Assembly: GCA_943735955.1 (NCBI GenBank)
Contig: OX030961.1
Location: 4,666,420-4,730,419 of the forward strand
DNA from: Piscicola geometra
Taxonomy: Eukaryota; Annelida; Clitellata; Hirudinida; Piscicolidae
Direction of reading: 5' to 3'
DNA length: 64,000 nt
Position 1 is the first letter of the stretch. Every line of letters starts with the position of its first letter. The translations under genes and the position numbers were made by a program. Under the pieces are notes generated by a model, which ran no database searches, was not told where the DNA came from, and saw only the letters and a list, made by a program, of their open reading frames with translations. Shown piece after piece: positions 53,484 to 64,000 of this stretch.

Positions 53484-56400
53484 TCAGTGAGCTGAGGGTC
53501 TATAGAGGCATATATCATCAAAGTGTACTTTGAGAACCAGGTTATCGTCATCATTATCATCATCATCTGCCCTCACCACAGCCATTTGGGTGTCTTTATT
53601 TCTTTTTAGTAGCCGGGCTTTCTGTAGCGTGGTGAGGGGGATGGGAGTTGTTTAATGAGATGATAATGATGGTGGTGGTTGATGATGATGATGATTTGTT
53701 GTTTTTATTGATGTTGTATACGATCATAAGAGCGATTGTGGGTGAGTTAACCGTGGTTTAATAGGTAATATGGGGATGATAATCATGAGTTAACAGTGGT
53801 GATGATGATGATGGTAGTAGTGGCAGTTTAACCTTGAACTTATGTGGCTTGCAGAGCACCATCACTGGCGAGTTGTCTTCCTTGGGGATGACTGTCTCGA
53901 GCATTGACTGCTTCACTCCTGTCAGGTGGTGGTGCGTGTGGTGTGTGGTGAGAAGTGGTGTGGTGGTTGGTGCGTGTGTGTGGTGTGGTGAGGTGAGAAG
54001 TGGTGTGGTGAGGTGAGGTGTGGAGTGGTGTGGTGGTTGGTGCGTGTGGTGTGGTAAGGTAAGGTGTGGAGTGGTGTGGTGGTTGGTGCGTGTGGTGTGG
54101 AGTGGTGAGAAGTGGTGTGGTGAGGTGAGAAGTGGTGTGGTGAGGGGAGGTGAGAAGTGGTGTGGTTGGTGCGTGTGGAGTGGTGTGGTTGGTGCGTGTG
54201 GAGTGGTGTGGTTGGTGCGTGTGGAGTGGTGTGGTGAGGTGTGGTGAAGTGTGGTGTGGTGAGGTGTGGTGTGGTGAGAAGTGGTGTGGTGGAGTGAGGT
54301 GAGGTGTGGTGAGGTGAGAAGTGGTGTGGTGAGGTGAGGTGAGAAGTGGTGTGGTGAGGTGAGGTGAGAAGTGGTGTGGTGAGGTGAGGTGAGAAGTGGT
54401 GTGGTGTGGTGAGAAGTGGTGTGGTGAGGTGTGGTGAGAAGTGGTGTGGTGTGGTGTGGTGAGAAGTGGTGTGGTGTGGTGATAAGTGGTGTGGTGAGGT
54501 GAGAAGTGGTGTGGTGAGGTGTGGTGAGAAGTGGTGTGGTGTGGTGAGGTGAGAAGTGGTGTGATGTAGTGAGAAGTGGTGTGATGTAGTGAGAAGTGGT
54601 GTGATGTAGTGAGAAGTGGTGTGGTCGAGTGAGATGAGGTGGAGAGTAGTTATGTATAGTGTGCTGGCATGGGTTATTCTAAAATGGTTGATGGAATTAA
54701 CAAAAATGGGAATAGTAAAAAAACGATTTTTCAGTTAATTTATTGGTTTACAATTAAATTAGTTTAAAATATCTAAGAAACTTCTTAAAATTTAATTAAT
54801 CATGCAACTAATAAACATAATTGAAATGTAATTAATTTTTGAAACCTTCGAGCAGTTGCTGCTTCTCCGTTAAACAAACACATGTGTAAGCGCTGGTAAC
54901 ATCCTCTATAAGAACCTGATGTGATGATGACAGTTAATAATGACGATAATCGGTGATGATAACCATGATGACTTAATTAGTTATGATAGTGATGATGACC
55001 ATGATGAATTAATTAGTTATGATAGTGATGATGACCATGATGAATTAATTAGTTATGATAGTGATGATGACCATGATAATTGTGATCTTTTAATTAATAA
55101 TGATATTGATAAAGATAAAATCGCAAAAGAACCTACTTTTTGCTTGTAGAACCTTCCACTCTGGTACTCCTTACTGACCACCCTGACCACCAGGTCCTTC
55201 TGCAACCACGGCATCTCCCCACCCTTCATCACACCCCCCACCACATCTTCGTCAACTTTCCCTCCAACCGCCCCTCCCCCTCCTCCTCCTCCTCCTCCAT
55301 GACTACCATCATCACCATCCCTTCGTTCTAGAACTTTTTTCCCATTCGTAACTTCTCGTTTGGCTCGCTTGGCTTCGAATTCTGCCGCGCTGACGTCGAC
55401 CACAAAGTTCGGATTGAGCGCCTCGACATCGTTTCCTATCCTCACCAATACTCGCACCTCGTCCCATCCCTCCACCTGTGGTAATGATGGGGAATATAAC
55501 TAATTGAAAGATGGTGGTGATGATGTGAAAAATCAAAATGATGGGTTTGCTGATGGGAGTAAGATTGTTGATGATGGGAATGATGATAGTGGTGGTGGTG
55601 TCATGAAAAGTTCTTATTTCTACATCTGCATAATAAATTACTGAGGTTAATTTTGTTTATTCAACTACTGTATTATAAAAATGAATAAACTTAAGCTATT
55701 ATTCAAACTATTAACAGTTCAATATTATTGAAATCATCATAATCGAGTGGATGCAGTTAAAGGGCCAGGATTATTTGATTCTTCCAAACAATTGAAATCC
55801 ATAAAACACCCAACCACTCCGAGGCTTCCTTTAAGCTTGCCGGCAATCACTTCGCAATAACCGCCTTTCTTCAACTCCTCCTCTCCAGCCCCCCCTCCCC
55901 CCATCATCATGATCTTGTCAGCACCCAGTCCCAAACCTTTGGACCTGGGCACGACGACTGGAGCTGCTGTGCCTCTGTGAAGTTTGAGGGGATGTGTTTA
56001 GATTTGTATCTATCTTTAAAATGATGCTGAATTTAGAAGTTTTACTTGTGGTAGTAATGTCGAGAGTAAAGTTGTGATGAGTTATACTGTTTTGTAATCA
56101 TTTTAAACAACTATTTAACTGAAAAACAGTTTTTACAGACTGTTGCATTGAAAATTTTGAAATTTTTTCATTAAAAATGAGAGATAAAACGACATAAAAG
56201 CAAAGCACTACCAACTCATTTCCATCTTGCCAACCCATGCCTCTGAAGATTGCCAGACCAAAGTCCTCAATGGGAACGTCTTCATAGTCCTGGTCTTTCA
56301 CCTGGTGGTGTGGTGAAGCAATGGTTCGGTGGGTCGAAAAAGGAATCGTTTGGTGAGCCATTTCAGAAAAGAAGGATAGTTCAATGATAGATTGTATTAT

Positions 56401-56887
56401 GATATTAAAGGATTCAGGTTTATTGCAATGGGTACTTTATTATTATGTGAACTCTATGAAGAAAAATTATTGGTTTGACTATATTTAAATAAAAATTGAA
56501 TTAGAGTTTTTGTGATTCCGGAAACTAACATTGTCTCCTATTAGAATGTCATCTTTGAGTCTTTTGAAACTCTGTTTATAATCGTCAATGCGATTTCTTT
56601 TACGAGAATCATCATCAGGATTACCGCCATTAATGCCTTCTAGTTTGTGTCTTAGAGAAACTCCTTTGTTAAGCAATGGAATCACCATCTTTTTCTTAGA
56701 TCTGAATGATTAATTTATCAGGCAAATAGTTTAAGAATTATTTTGATAAATAAATTCTCAAAATAAACACCTACTTTTTATTCTTTTCTTCATCCTTTTT
56801 ATCTTTTGATGTGAACAAATCCAATTTATTTTCATTGATTTTAGTGATAGACTTTACTTTTTTTACCTCGAAATTTATTGAACTCAT
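53484..56887 (-). CDS. GPKOW: GPKOW (Spp2-type) G-patch and KOW protein, 8 exons, 387 aa
   Basis: Spliceosomal protein; the family partners the helicase DHX16/Prp2 through its G-patch. Exons in transcript order: 56887-56775, 56701-56530, 56301-56216, 55974-55815, 55475-55137, 54915-54846, 53918-53833, 53621-53484; phases agree over 1164 nt. An Lys-rich N-terminus with VIPLLNKGVSLRHK (compare AIPMIQKG in human) is followed by the G-patch (about 108-141: FGLAIFRGMGWQDG then SKGLGLGADK), KOW1 (about 160-215: YCEVIAGKLKGSLGVVEGWD), a Gly-rich linker, the GPKOW-specific PWLQKDLVVRVVSKEYQSGR and VLIEDVTSAYTCVC, then VKQSMLETVIPKED and the second KOW (about 333-375), ending LKVHFDDICLYRPSAH. The first KOW spans a splice junction. 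It converges on API5, with 371 bp between stop codons. Confidence 0.93.
53925..54640. repeat. GTGGTGTGGTGAGGTGAGAA-type minisatellite in a GPKOW intron
   Basis: About 700 bp of GTGGT/GAGGT/GAGAA units in varying order (for example AGAAGTGGTGTGGTGAGGTG), lying between GPKOW exons 6 and 7 and adjacent to the exon 7 acceptor on the minus strand. Frames across it encode only Val/Trp/Cys/Gly runs. Confidence 0.93.
54948..55080. repeat. 36-bp tandem repeat in a GPKOW intron
   Basis: Three to four copies of a 36-bp unit containing GATGATGACCATGATGA and TTAATTAGTTATGATAG. Confidence 0.9.
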
Positions 56888-57288
56888 TTCAAAACTAAGT
56901 ACAAAAGGTATAAATAAGATCTCAAAATTTTAAATAAGAAATTGAAATGAGTAGTTGATTTACTAAAAGGAAATCTAGGCAAAGGCTCAGCTAAAGGTCA
57001 TATTTTCCACTTTTATTAAAAATAAAGATATTTAAATTCTATTTACAAAAATATTATTTGATATTTTTCATGATTATAGTTAGAAAATCAAACTACCAAG
57101 ATAATCAGAATTTTATTTTTCCCAATATATTGAGAAATGTTCGAGAAAAGTTTAATAAAATAAGAGAACAAAATGAAAATTACGATGACTTAGAAGGCGT
57201 ATGGAGGTTGGATAGGACCTGGAAAAACGATATTGTCAAAACCTTTTCAATGTAGCTCTCTACTGCTGGATCCGTTTCCACATCAGTA

Positions 57289-57938
57289 CTACTGTAGTGT
57301 GGATCTTTTCGCAATGAAAAATAATACCCATTATTTGATTTTCAAAATTTACTGCAGAAATAATTCATTAAGATGTAGGGGTTAATGAAGAAAGGTTACT
57401 TGTAAAAAACAGTTTCTGAAATACCTCTTCTGCTTTGGCTTTGAACTAGCCACATTATTGTAAGCAATAAAAGAGTTTCTTTTCTGAAAATGACAAAAGT
57501 TTATTATATACTTTAAATAATATTTATAACTGAGTTTTGAAAGTATATAAAACAGACACTCACTTCTTTATTAAGTTTTTCTAACATAGCTTCATTTGTA
57601 CCATGAAATCTTTTAACATCCATACTGAATATTAATATACAAAACTCGATTATATCATACTTTTTTTGACTTTTAGATTAACATTATTAATTTAATATTA
57701 TAACATTGAATTTTATTTTAAAATGTTTAATTATTCTTCTTCATCTCACCATTCCATGGTATTCATTGCACAATTTATCTTTTTGGGTCTGCAATTTTGA
57801 ATAAAATAGAATAAAATAAGTAGCATTTATGATTTTAAATTCTAAACCAGAGTTATAATTCTCTCACTTCAAGATGATGGGAGAATACATTTTTGGAAAC
57901 TTGCTAGATGAGCTTTCTTTATAAATGATGTTCGCCAT
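57289..57938 (-). CDS. Small uncharacterised spliced gene, about 81 aa (tentative)
   Basis: Not recognised. Proposed exons are 57938-57868 (starts MANIIYKESS), 57788-57750, 57624-57564, 57483-57425 and 57304-57289. Each boundary has GT/AG, and phases agree to a stop after KPKQKRSTLQ. The exons are short, and the protein is Lys-rich with MDVKRFHGTNEAMLEKLNKE in the middle. It lies between GPKOW and eIF4E, 294 bp from the eIF4E start and head-to-head with it. The last exon is the weakest part. Short exons with good splice signals could arise by chance in AT-rich DNA. Confidence 0.4.
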
Positions 57939-58232
57939 AATCTAAATATAAAAATTTAATCATTGGTATGTTAAGACTTTTAACTTAAGAGAAATTATAA
58001 TGATTTAATTGAGATACGCTTTGAACAGACACAAGAACCTGTGTTTTAAAGCCAGGAATCAGAATATATGTACTTATATTTTTTAAAGACTATATATCTA
58101 TATATTTTCAATATTAATAATTTATATGGATATTTAAAACTTTTTAGTATAATAATTAAATTTACAAAAAAAATTATTATGATGAATTAGAAAATTTTAG
58201 TTTCCTCGTTTTCTGTTTTCAACTTTTTGGCG
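57939..58232. promoter_or_regulatory. Spacer upstream of eIF4E
   Basis: 294 bp, AT-rich, between the eIF4E start and the opposite start of the small tentative gene. Likely the eIF4E promoter, possibly bidirectional. No clear core element seen. Confidence 0.35.
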
Positions 58233-60149
58233 ATGTCGGCAAAGGTTCGCAGCTTTTTGGATTTGTTTAATCGTGATATTTTTTAACTAAACGAGTAATA
58301 TAATATTCAAAATTTTTATTCAGTTATAATTGTGAAATCATACATTTTCTATCGCTTTACATGTGGATCCGATTATAACACATCATCTGAGTACTGAAAT
58401 ATCGACAATATAAAATATAAAACAGAAATCTTTAAGTAATTTAATTTATTTCTTCATTAATAAATAACACTAATAATCATTTTAATTACCATACAGGATA
58501 GTAAAGAAAACGACGAGGTTATTGAGGTAGGTGATGTAGGATCCTACATAAAGCACCCTTTGCAGAGCTCATGGTCGCTGTGGTACTTCAAAAATGGCAA
58601 GACAAATAATTGGACTGAAAACCAGAAAGTCATTGCCAGCTTCTCCACCGTCGAGGACTTTTGGGCGTATGTTTAATTATTGAAATTTTATATAAAATCA
58701 GTTATAGTATAACTGTTATACAGATTTAATGACTTACAGTATAATCTTTTTATTACCACTGTCTTTACTCTTGCAAACATTGTGCAGAGTGTACAACTAC
58801 ATACAAGCAGCCAGCAAAATCAATCCTGGATGCGACTACTCTTTATTCAAGGTGAGATCCTTTCCCGTTACAATCGTTATTCCCATGCGTGGGTATTACC
58901 CGCTTTTAAAAATTGTCCTAAATACAGACAGTTTTTTGGTTAGGATAAGGATCAGGGTTATATATTATATTTATCAGATATTTTATTCATAAATAAATGT
59001 TGTCAACATCTTAATTTTTTCCAAATTTTTTTACCAAAGCCAATACGTAATCTCATATTGAAATATATTAAATATTTCAATCTTATTTACTTCCAAAAAC
59101 CCTTTTTTTCTCACCAGGATCCTATTCGTCCATTCTGGGAAGATCCCGAAAACTGTGATGGTGGTCGTTGGCTGGTGAACCTTGACAGACAAAAAAGAAA
59201 TAAGGAACTCGACAATTTCTGGCTTGAGATGGTATGCAAAGAGTAAAAGCATATAACATTAAGAAGCACCAATGAAAAACAGTTTTTCAAGAATTTCAAC
59301 ATATATAGGTTCAAATATTTAATTACAGAAAGTTTATATACTATTACCACTATTGAATTATGTATTTTATCACCTACTCGTCACAGTTGCTGTGTCTAAT
59401 CGGTGAGTCGTTTGATGATCTGAGTGAGGAGATTTGTGGAGCAGTGGTCAGCATCAGACCGAAAGCAGACAGACTTGGACTGTGGACGCATGATGCTGAC
59501 AAGGCAGAAGAGAACATTCAAATTGGGTGGGTGGGTGTTGATGATGATGCTTTGAAATGTTTTATTCATGTGATGATGCTGAATTTTGATGAATTGGGAC
59601 AATAAATCATAATCATAATTTCACCGCATCCTTTCATTAACATCATCAACACCATTTTATACAAAACAGCAAGCTAATGAAAAGCAAACTGAATATCCCT
59701 CCTGATGTGATGCTGGAATACAATGTAAGTTCTTGGCTTCTCCAATCCAATCACATCTCCAGCGCTTGTGTTGACACATACATTTGTTTGACTCAAAAAA
59801 AATGTAAAAGAGCAGTTTAGAAAAATACATTTTCTAGATGAATTAAAATTAAGTTTAAACACACTTTTCCAATTTATTTTGTTTTATATAAAAAATTAAT
59901 GTTAAAAAATATGTCATTAAGCGAATGTCAATGCGAGCCCTGAATTTGCATGCGCTATTCCATATAAACATTCAGTTCCTATCAAAAGCACACACCAATG
60001 AATTAGAAATAGTTTCAAAATAGTCATTTGATTTAATAATTAAAAATAGTATTTTTTTATAGAATTAAAACATTCAAATTCGACAGACTCACAAAGCACA
60101 GGCGAGCAAGTCCAACTCAAGCATGGTGAAGGCCAAATACAAGGTTTGA
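58233..60149 (+). CDS. EIF4E: Translation initiation factor eIF4E, 7 exons, 205 aa
   Basis: Binds the mRNA 5' cap and eIF4G in the cytoplasm. Exons: 58233-58244, 58497-58666, 58788-58851, 59118-59231, 59387-59526, 59670-59724, 60087-60149; phases agree over 618 nt. The first coding exon is only four codons (MSAK). Conserved residues: YIKHPLQ, Trp43 (equivalent of human Trp56) and Trp89-Glu90 in PFWED (human Trp102-Glu103) for cap stacking and guanine contact; Trp153 (human Trp166) near the cap methyl; VEDFWA with Trp60 (human Trp73) for eIF4G/4E-BP binding; LLCLIGESFDD and ICGAVVSIRPKADRLGLW. All key cap-binding residues are present, so it looks like a canonical class I eIF4E. Confidence 0.96.
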
Positions 60150-60726
60150 TGTCCTCAATTGTACAGACCTCGATCCATTTCGACTTGTGTTTCAGAAATT
60201 TTGTTGAATTTAAGTTTTCGAAGCGCTTCTTATTTATTAAATAGATTTCTTTAGTGACGCTGTTTTATGGATTTAGAGAGATTTTAGTGATTTATTTAAC
60301 TTTTAGGTTCTCAAATAGTTTATATATTTTTTTAATATAGAAAAGTTTTAAGCCATCTAAGCTTTAAAAAATTCGATTTTTTAGAATATATTTAATTTTA
60401 TTTACTTTTAATTGACACTATTTTTAAGGTGCAATTTGTTGAATTTAAAAAAAACGTGGAGCTGGTTTGAGGGTGTGTTGTGCAACTTGGTGAAATAACT
60501 TGAAAGTTAAATAATCATGTTGGCTATAATATACAGATATCAAAGAAAATAATATAAATTAATGCGAATGAATAATTCATTAAACAATTAATTAAATGAT
60601 GTATCATAAAAAGAGCATAATTAGATAATATGGCTGTCTTCAAGCTCACAGCATGCACAGAATAAAAAAATGTCTGCTATGAAGAGAAGAGATGTGCTTG
60701 AATTTAATATTCTAAATGGAAGAGCA
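60150..60726. other. Spacer between convergent eIF4E and zinc-finger genes
   Basis: AT-rich, holding both 3' UTRs. A plus-strand AATAAA lies at 60661-60666. No gene seen. Confidence 0.4.
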
Positions 60727-62010
60727 TCATAAGGAATTGTTGATCGAGTTCAGTAACTCTAAAGCACCCATTCCTTCCTCCTCCTTTTCCTCTTTCACCA
60801 CCATCCCAGTTTTATTGCTCTTTCCATTGGAGAAGCTAGCCTCTGTAATGGTCGCACTATTACTCGCATGTGTGTTTTCTTTAGTGTTTTTATCGACATT
60901 TTGTGCAAGTTTTTGTTCTTTCACTTCATTCCCTTTGTTTTCTTCATCTTCTTCCTCATCGTAAATATCATTATCCTCGTCAGATTCGTTTTGATATATA
61001 ATTTTCGAAACATTCTGTCCTCCACCCTCATCATCATCATCATCATCTTTCTTTCCAACCTTCTCACTCTTGCCTTTCTTCTTCATCTTCTCCGCAATCA
61101 CCATCTTACTACTCAGGTACGGCTTCCTCACCTTGAGCGTTTTCACCCCCGAGTGAACTTTCAGATGAATGTCCAAACTCACCTGCCAGCGAAATGCCTC
61201 GCTACACTGCGTGCACTTGAAGGGCTTGTCCTCAGTCATTACAAAGTCGTAGATCACTTCGTCCTTTCTCTTGCGTTTCAGCTTGCCTTCCCTTCGGTTC
61301 CTGCAGTCACTCAGGTACTCAAACAAGTCCTTGTTCTCCTCTTCGGAGGGGATGTAATTCAACACTTTGCTCTTGTCTCCGTCTGCCACTTGGACACTGT
61401 TTCCACTCTCCACTTCGTCAACCATCTCAGCACTCACTTCTGTGTTGTCTACACTGGTTTCAGCCACTGTTTCAGAGTCATTAAGCACATCAGTGGTGGT
61501 GGTGTTGTGACTTTTTGACTTTTCATGGCCTGCAAGGTGAATGGCGTAAGTGAAGTCATAATTGAACTTCTTGCCACAGATTTCACACTGATAAAGCTTC
61601 GTCACGGAGGCGTCTTCTCTGGTTGGATCGTTAAAGGAGTCATTGATGCTGTCAGAATTATCTTTCTGGTCTGTGTGAAACTTTTCATGTTTTTTGAGAT
61701 TTATCAACCAAGAAAACTTCGCACCACATTGCTTGCACTCAAAGTGCTTGTCGGCTCTATGTTTGGACAGATGATGCTTTTCAAAGTCTCTCTTGAGGCG
61801 GAAGGTTAGATCGCAAATGGTGCACTTGAAGACAGAACGTTGCTGCGTGTGGTTGGCGTTGATATGTCGCTTCAAGCCTGACTCTGAAGCGAAGGGTTTG
61901 TTGCACTGGCTGCAGATGTGTCCCTGGTTGTGCAAGTACATGTGCTTCGCCACTTGAGTCCTGTTCTCGAAACGTTGGAAACAAACTTTACATTCGTGCG
62001 GGAAAGACAT
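60727..62010 (-). CDS. C2H2 zinc-finger protein with six fingers, 427 aa
   Basis: Probable DNA-binding nuclear protein; ortholog not identified. Fingers (Cys-Cys-His-His): 7/10/23/27, 33/36/49/54, 63/66/79/84, 92/95/108/112, 142/145/158/162 and 266/269/282/286. The first four are close together; the fifth and sixth are separated by acidic linkers. A basic KLKRKRKDE stretch (243-251) before finger 6 is a likely NLS. The C-terminal 120 residues are Lys-rich, then acidic (Asp/Glu runs). Single coding exon. The ATG immediately follows TTCCAG on the minus strand, so a 5' UTR intron may end right at the start codon. It lies head-to-head with the ADF-H gene. Confidence 0.85.
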   Translation of the reverse strand: MSFPHECKVCFQRFENRTQVAKHMYLHNQGHICSQCNKPFASESGLKRHINANHTQQRSVFKCTICDLTFRLKRDFEKHHLSKHRADKHFECKQCGAKFSWLINLKKHEKFHTDQKDNSDSINDSFNDPTREDASVTKLYQCEICGKKFNYDFTYAIHLAGHEKSKSHNTTTTDVLNDSETVAETSVDNTEVSAEMVDEVESGNSVQVADGDKSKVLNYIPSEEENKDLFEYLSDCRNRREGKLKRKRKDEVIYDFVMTEDKPFKCTQCSEAFRWQVSLDIHLKVHSGVKTLKVRKPYLSSKMVIAEKMKKKGKSEKVGKKDDDDDDEGGGQNVSKIIYQNESDEDNDIYDEEEDEENKGNEVKEQKLAQNVDKNTKENTHASNSATITEASFSNGKSNKTGMVVKEEKEEEGMGALELLNSINNSL

Positions 62011-62442
62011 CTGGAATTGAAATAGAAAAATATTTATTTATTGCTCAAAGCCGAATAAAAGTTAGAAATCGATTTTGTCTATTATATGTGAAATTTCTCC
62101 TTTATAATTCTATCCAATATTACAGAATAATTTGAAAAAACTTCATACCTTTATCTCTTTTTTTTTCAAAATCTCTGTTAGTCACAAAAATAATTATCAA
62201 ATATCGCCATTAATAACAAACCTTTGAACAAAAGCTACTGAAATAATAATTTGAAAAATATATTTCTTTGTTATAATTTATTCATTTAATTTTAATTTTT
62301 TAGACATTCAAATATAATTATTTTTCAAATCTGTTTTATTTTAGTATTTTATGCATCTATTTAAACCACTGGTTCATTGAGAATTCAACCGGACCTTTAA
62401 ATAAAACTTTTGAAATTCTTTTAAAACACTTATTGAAGAAAA
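62011..62442. promoter_or_regulatory. Spacer between divergent zinc-finger and ADF-H genes
   Basis: 432 bp, AT-rich, between opposite start codons. Probable shared promoter region by position only. Confidence 0.35.
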
Positions 62443-63860
62443 ATGAGTTTAAATACAAGTTCAGTGGATGAAGCTCGCATGAAAGCAGCATTTGAAGAAA
62501 TAAGATCAGATCAGGGTGATATATACAGAAAATCCTGGTTGGTGGTTGGTCATGTTGACCAGAATCCACAGTTGATTGATGTGGTAGCTTCGAGTTCATC
62601 GTCTCAGTCCCCGTTTGAAGAGGTGTGTGACGTCTTGAAGAATGACCAAGTGATGTATGCCCTCATCAGGCTGACCAGCACTTTTGACATGTCCACCACT
62701 GTGAAGTTTGTCTACATACAATGGTAGGGGTTCGTATTATTAATATTAATTAATAATAAAAAATATAATATTAATATGACCAAGATCAAATCTTTCTAAA
62801 ATAAAGAAAAAAATTGTATAACATATATTAGTCTGCACACTCATTCATTGCAGGGTTGGTGAAAAAGTGGCATTTGCCAAGAAAGGAAGGTTTGGAGTGG
62901 TTGGAGGCAGCGTCAAAGAAATGTTCACACCTTTCCACTTCCTTATTCAAACCAGCTGCCTTGATGATCTTACTGAAGAAAATGTCACAAAACAGGTAGA
63001 ATTTCTCAAAATACATTTTCATTGCATTGAATAATATCTTCAATAAAAAAATAACTAATACCTAAAATGAAATATACTCACTTCACAATATAATAACATA
63101 AAATAATAGGCGCAAAAAAGTCATATGCCCACATCCAACTAATTTAACACCATCATATTACATTATTTCATAAAAAATATCTAATGATAATTATTAATAA
63201 TAATAATATATAAATAATAATAATGTATAAAAAATTGAATAAATAAAAAAATAAAAAAGTGAAATATAAATAAATAACAATAAATAAAAAAGTAAAATAT
63301 AAATAACAATACTTAAATGTCCCACCATAATTCTCCCTAAAATAGCTCGAAGAGTCAAGCGGCACCAGGAACAAGGTACTCGAAGGGTCTTCGGTGGGCA
63401 GGCAGATGAGGGGCTTCACTGCACACTCCCAAACCACCCAAGCCAAAAGTGAACTCAGGTCAATAGCGCCCGCTGCCAATGCCATTGAGGTGAAGGGAGG
63501 TTATCTGGAAATAAAGCTTAGTTTGGAATGCTGTTGTAGTGATATTGCTGAATGATCTGTGAATCTTGATTTTCTTGTGCTGACTAATGACTGCATCATT
63601 AAAATATTGATAATGATTATAATCATAAATAGAATAATTATTATCACAATGCTGATGAGGATGATGATGATGCTGATGAGAAGGATGATGATGCTGATGA
63701 GAAGGATGATGATGCTGATAATTAATAACCCTATGAATATTCATGTTATCAGGTATCTGCTGAGTTGCAGGAGTCGCTCAGGCAAGTGAGGAACGATGAG
63801 TCAGAGCTCTCATGGGTGCTTGCCGGCTTTGAAGCGGGTGACTTCAAAAAGCCTCTTCAA
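62443..63860 (+). CDS. ADF-homology (coactosin-like) actin-binding protein, partial (first 4 exons, 225 aa)
   Basis: ADF-H domain proteins of the coactosin/drebrin-like group bind actin filaments. Exons seen: 62443-62723, 62854-62995, 63346-63489, 63753-63860, with matching phases. Residues about 1-140 fit an ADF-H fold: DEARMKAAFEEIRSD at the start, then VMYALIRLTSTFDMSTTVKF, VYIQWVGEKV, FAKKGRFGVVGGSVKEMF and ending LDDLTEENVTKQ. Exon 3 is Ser/Gln-rich and less conserved. Exon 4 (SAELQESLRQ, ELSWVLAGFEAGDFK) may start a second domain. The last exon ends in a donor AA|GTGAGTGTG that opens a GT repeat, and the window ends inside that intron. Coactosin itself is about 142 aa, so this is a longer relative. 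Confidence 0.72.

Positions 63861-64000
<140 letters not shown>

Noticed and set aside
53834..54247. Trp/Cys/Gly-rich plus-strand frames
   Set aside because: They arise from the GTGGT minisatellite in a GPKOW intron.
57058..57255. A 65-codon plus-strand frame
   Set aside because: It lies antisense beyond the small tentative gene, has no splice context or known motif, and is short for AT-rich DNA.

Overview
This is animal nuclear DNA: AT-rich, with many GT-AG introns, dense microsatellites, LINE and DNA-transposon remnants, and single-copy genes for conserved animal proteins (Hippo kinase, MBD5/6-like, API5, GPKOW, eIF4E). Long Asn/Thr/Asp/His runs in coding sequence and very large simple-repeat blocks would fit a spiralian invertebrate such as an annelid or leech. 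That placement is inference; nothing here fixes the species. Layout: (1) 520-4889, minus, a complete 13-exon Hippo/MST (STK3/4) kinase. (2) 5509-18123, plus, head-to-head with it, a 7-exon MBD5/6-like chromatin protein of about 2775 residues with a split MBD and a C-terminal PWWP; a 1.5-kb TATC array sits in intron 2. (3) 18.1-26.6 kb, gene-poor, with a compound ACT/AAT array. (4) 26593-28212, plus, an F-box/LRR-like protein. (5) 29.0-42.5 kb, a block of seven unrecognised genes on alternating strands. They are Lys/Ser/Asn-rich and mostly disordered. Most have one hydrophobic segment, and several share a CxxC(K) motif. This is the best candidate here for something undescribed. (6) 42.9-44.2 kb, a 5'-truncated CR1/L2-like LINE; its 3' tail recurs twice elsewhere in the window. 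(7) 45178-53112, plus, a 14-exon API5; intron 2 holds a hAT element (8-bp target duplication) with a foldback element nested in it (10-bp duplication). (8) 53484-56887, minus, an 8-exon GPKOW, tail-to-tail with API5. (9) 57289-57938, minus, a small uncertain gene. (10) 58233-60149, plus, a 7-exon eIF4E. (11) 60727-62010, minus, a six-finger C2H2 protein. (12) 62443 to the window edge, plus, an ADF-homology (coactosin-like) gene cut by the window end. The named genes cover Hippo signalling, chromatin, apoptosis, splicing, translation and actin. They do not form one pathway, and their proximity looks like ordinary animal gene order. Five adjacent pairs are head-to-head with 294-644 bp between starts, so shared promoters are likely. 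Exon boundaries were assigned by eye from GT/AG signals, reading-frame phase and family similarity. For the conserved genes all exon phases add up to an uninterrupted frame.
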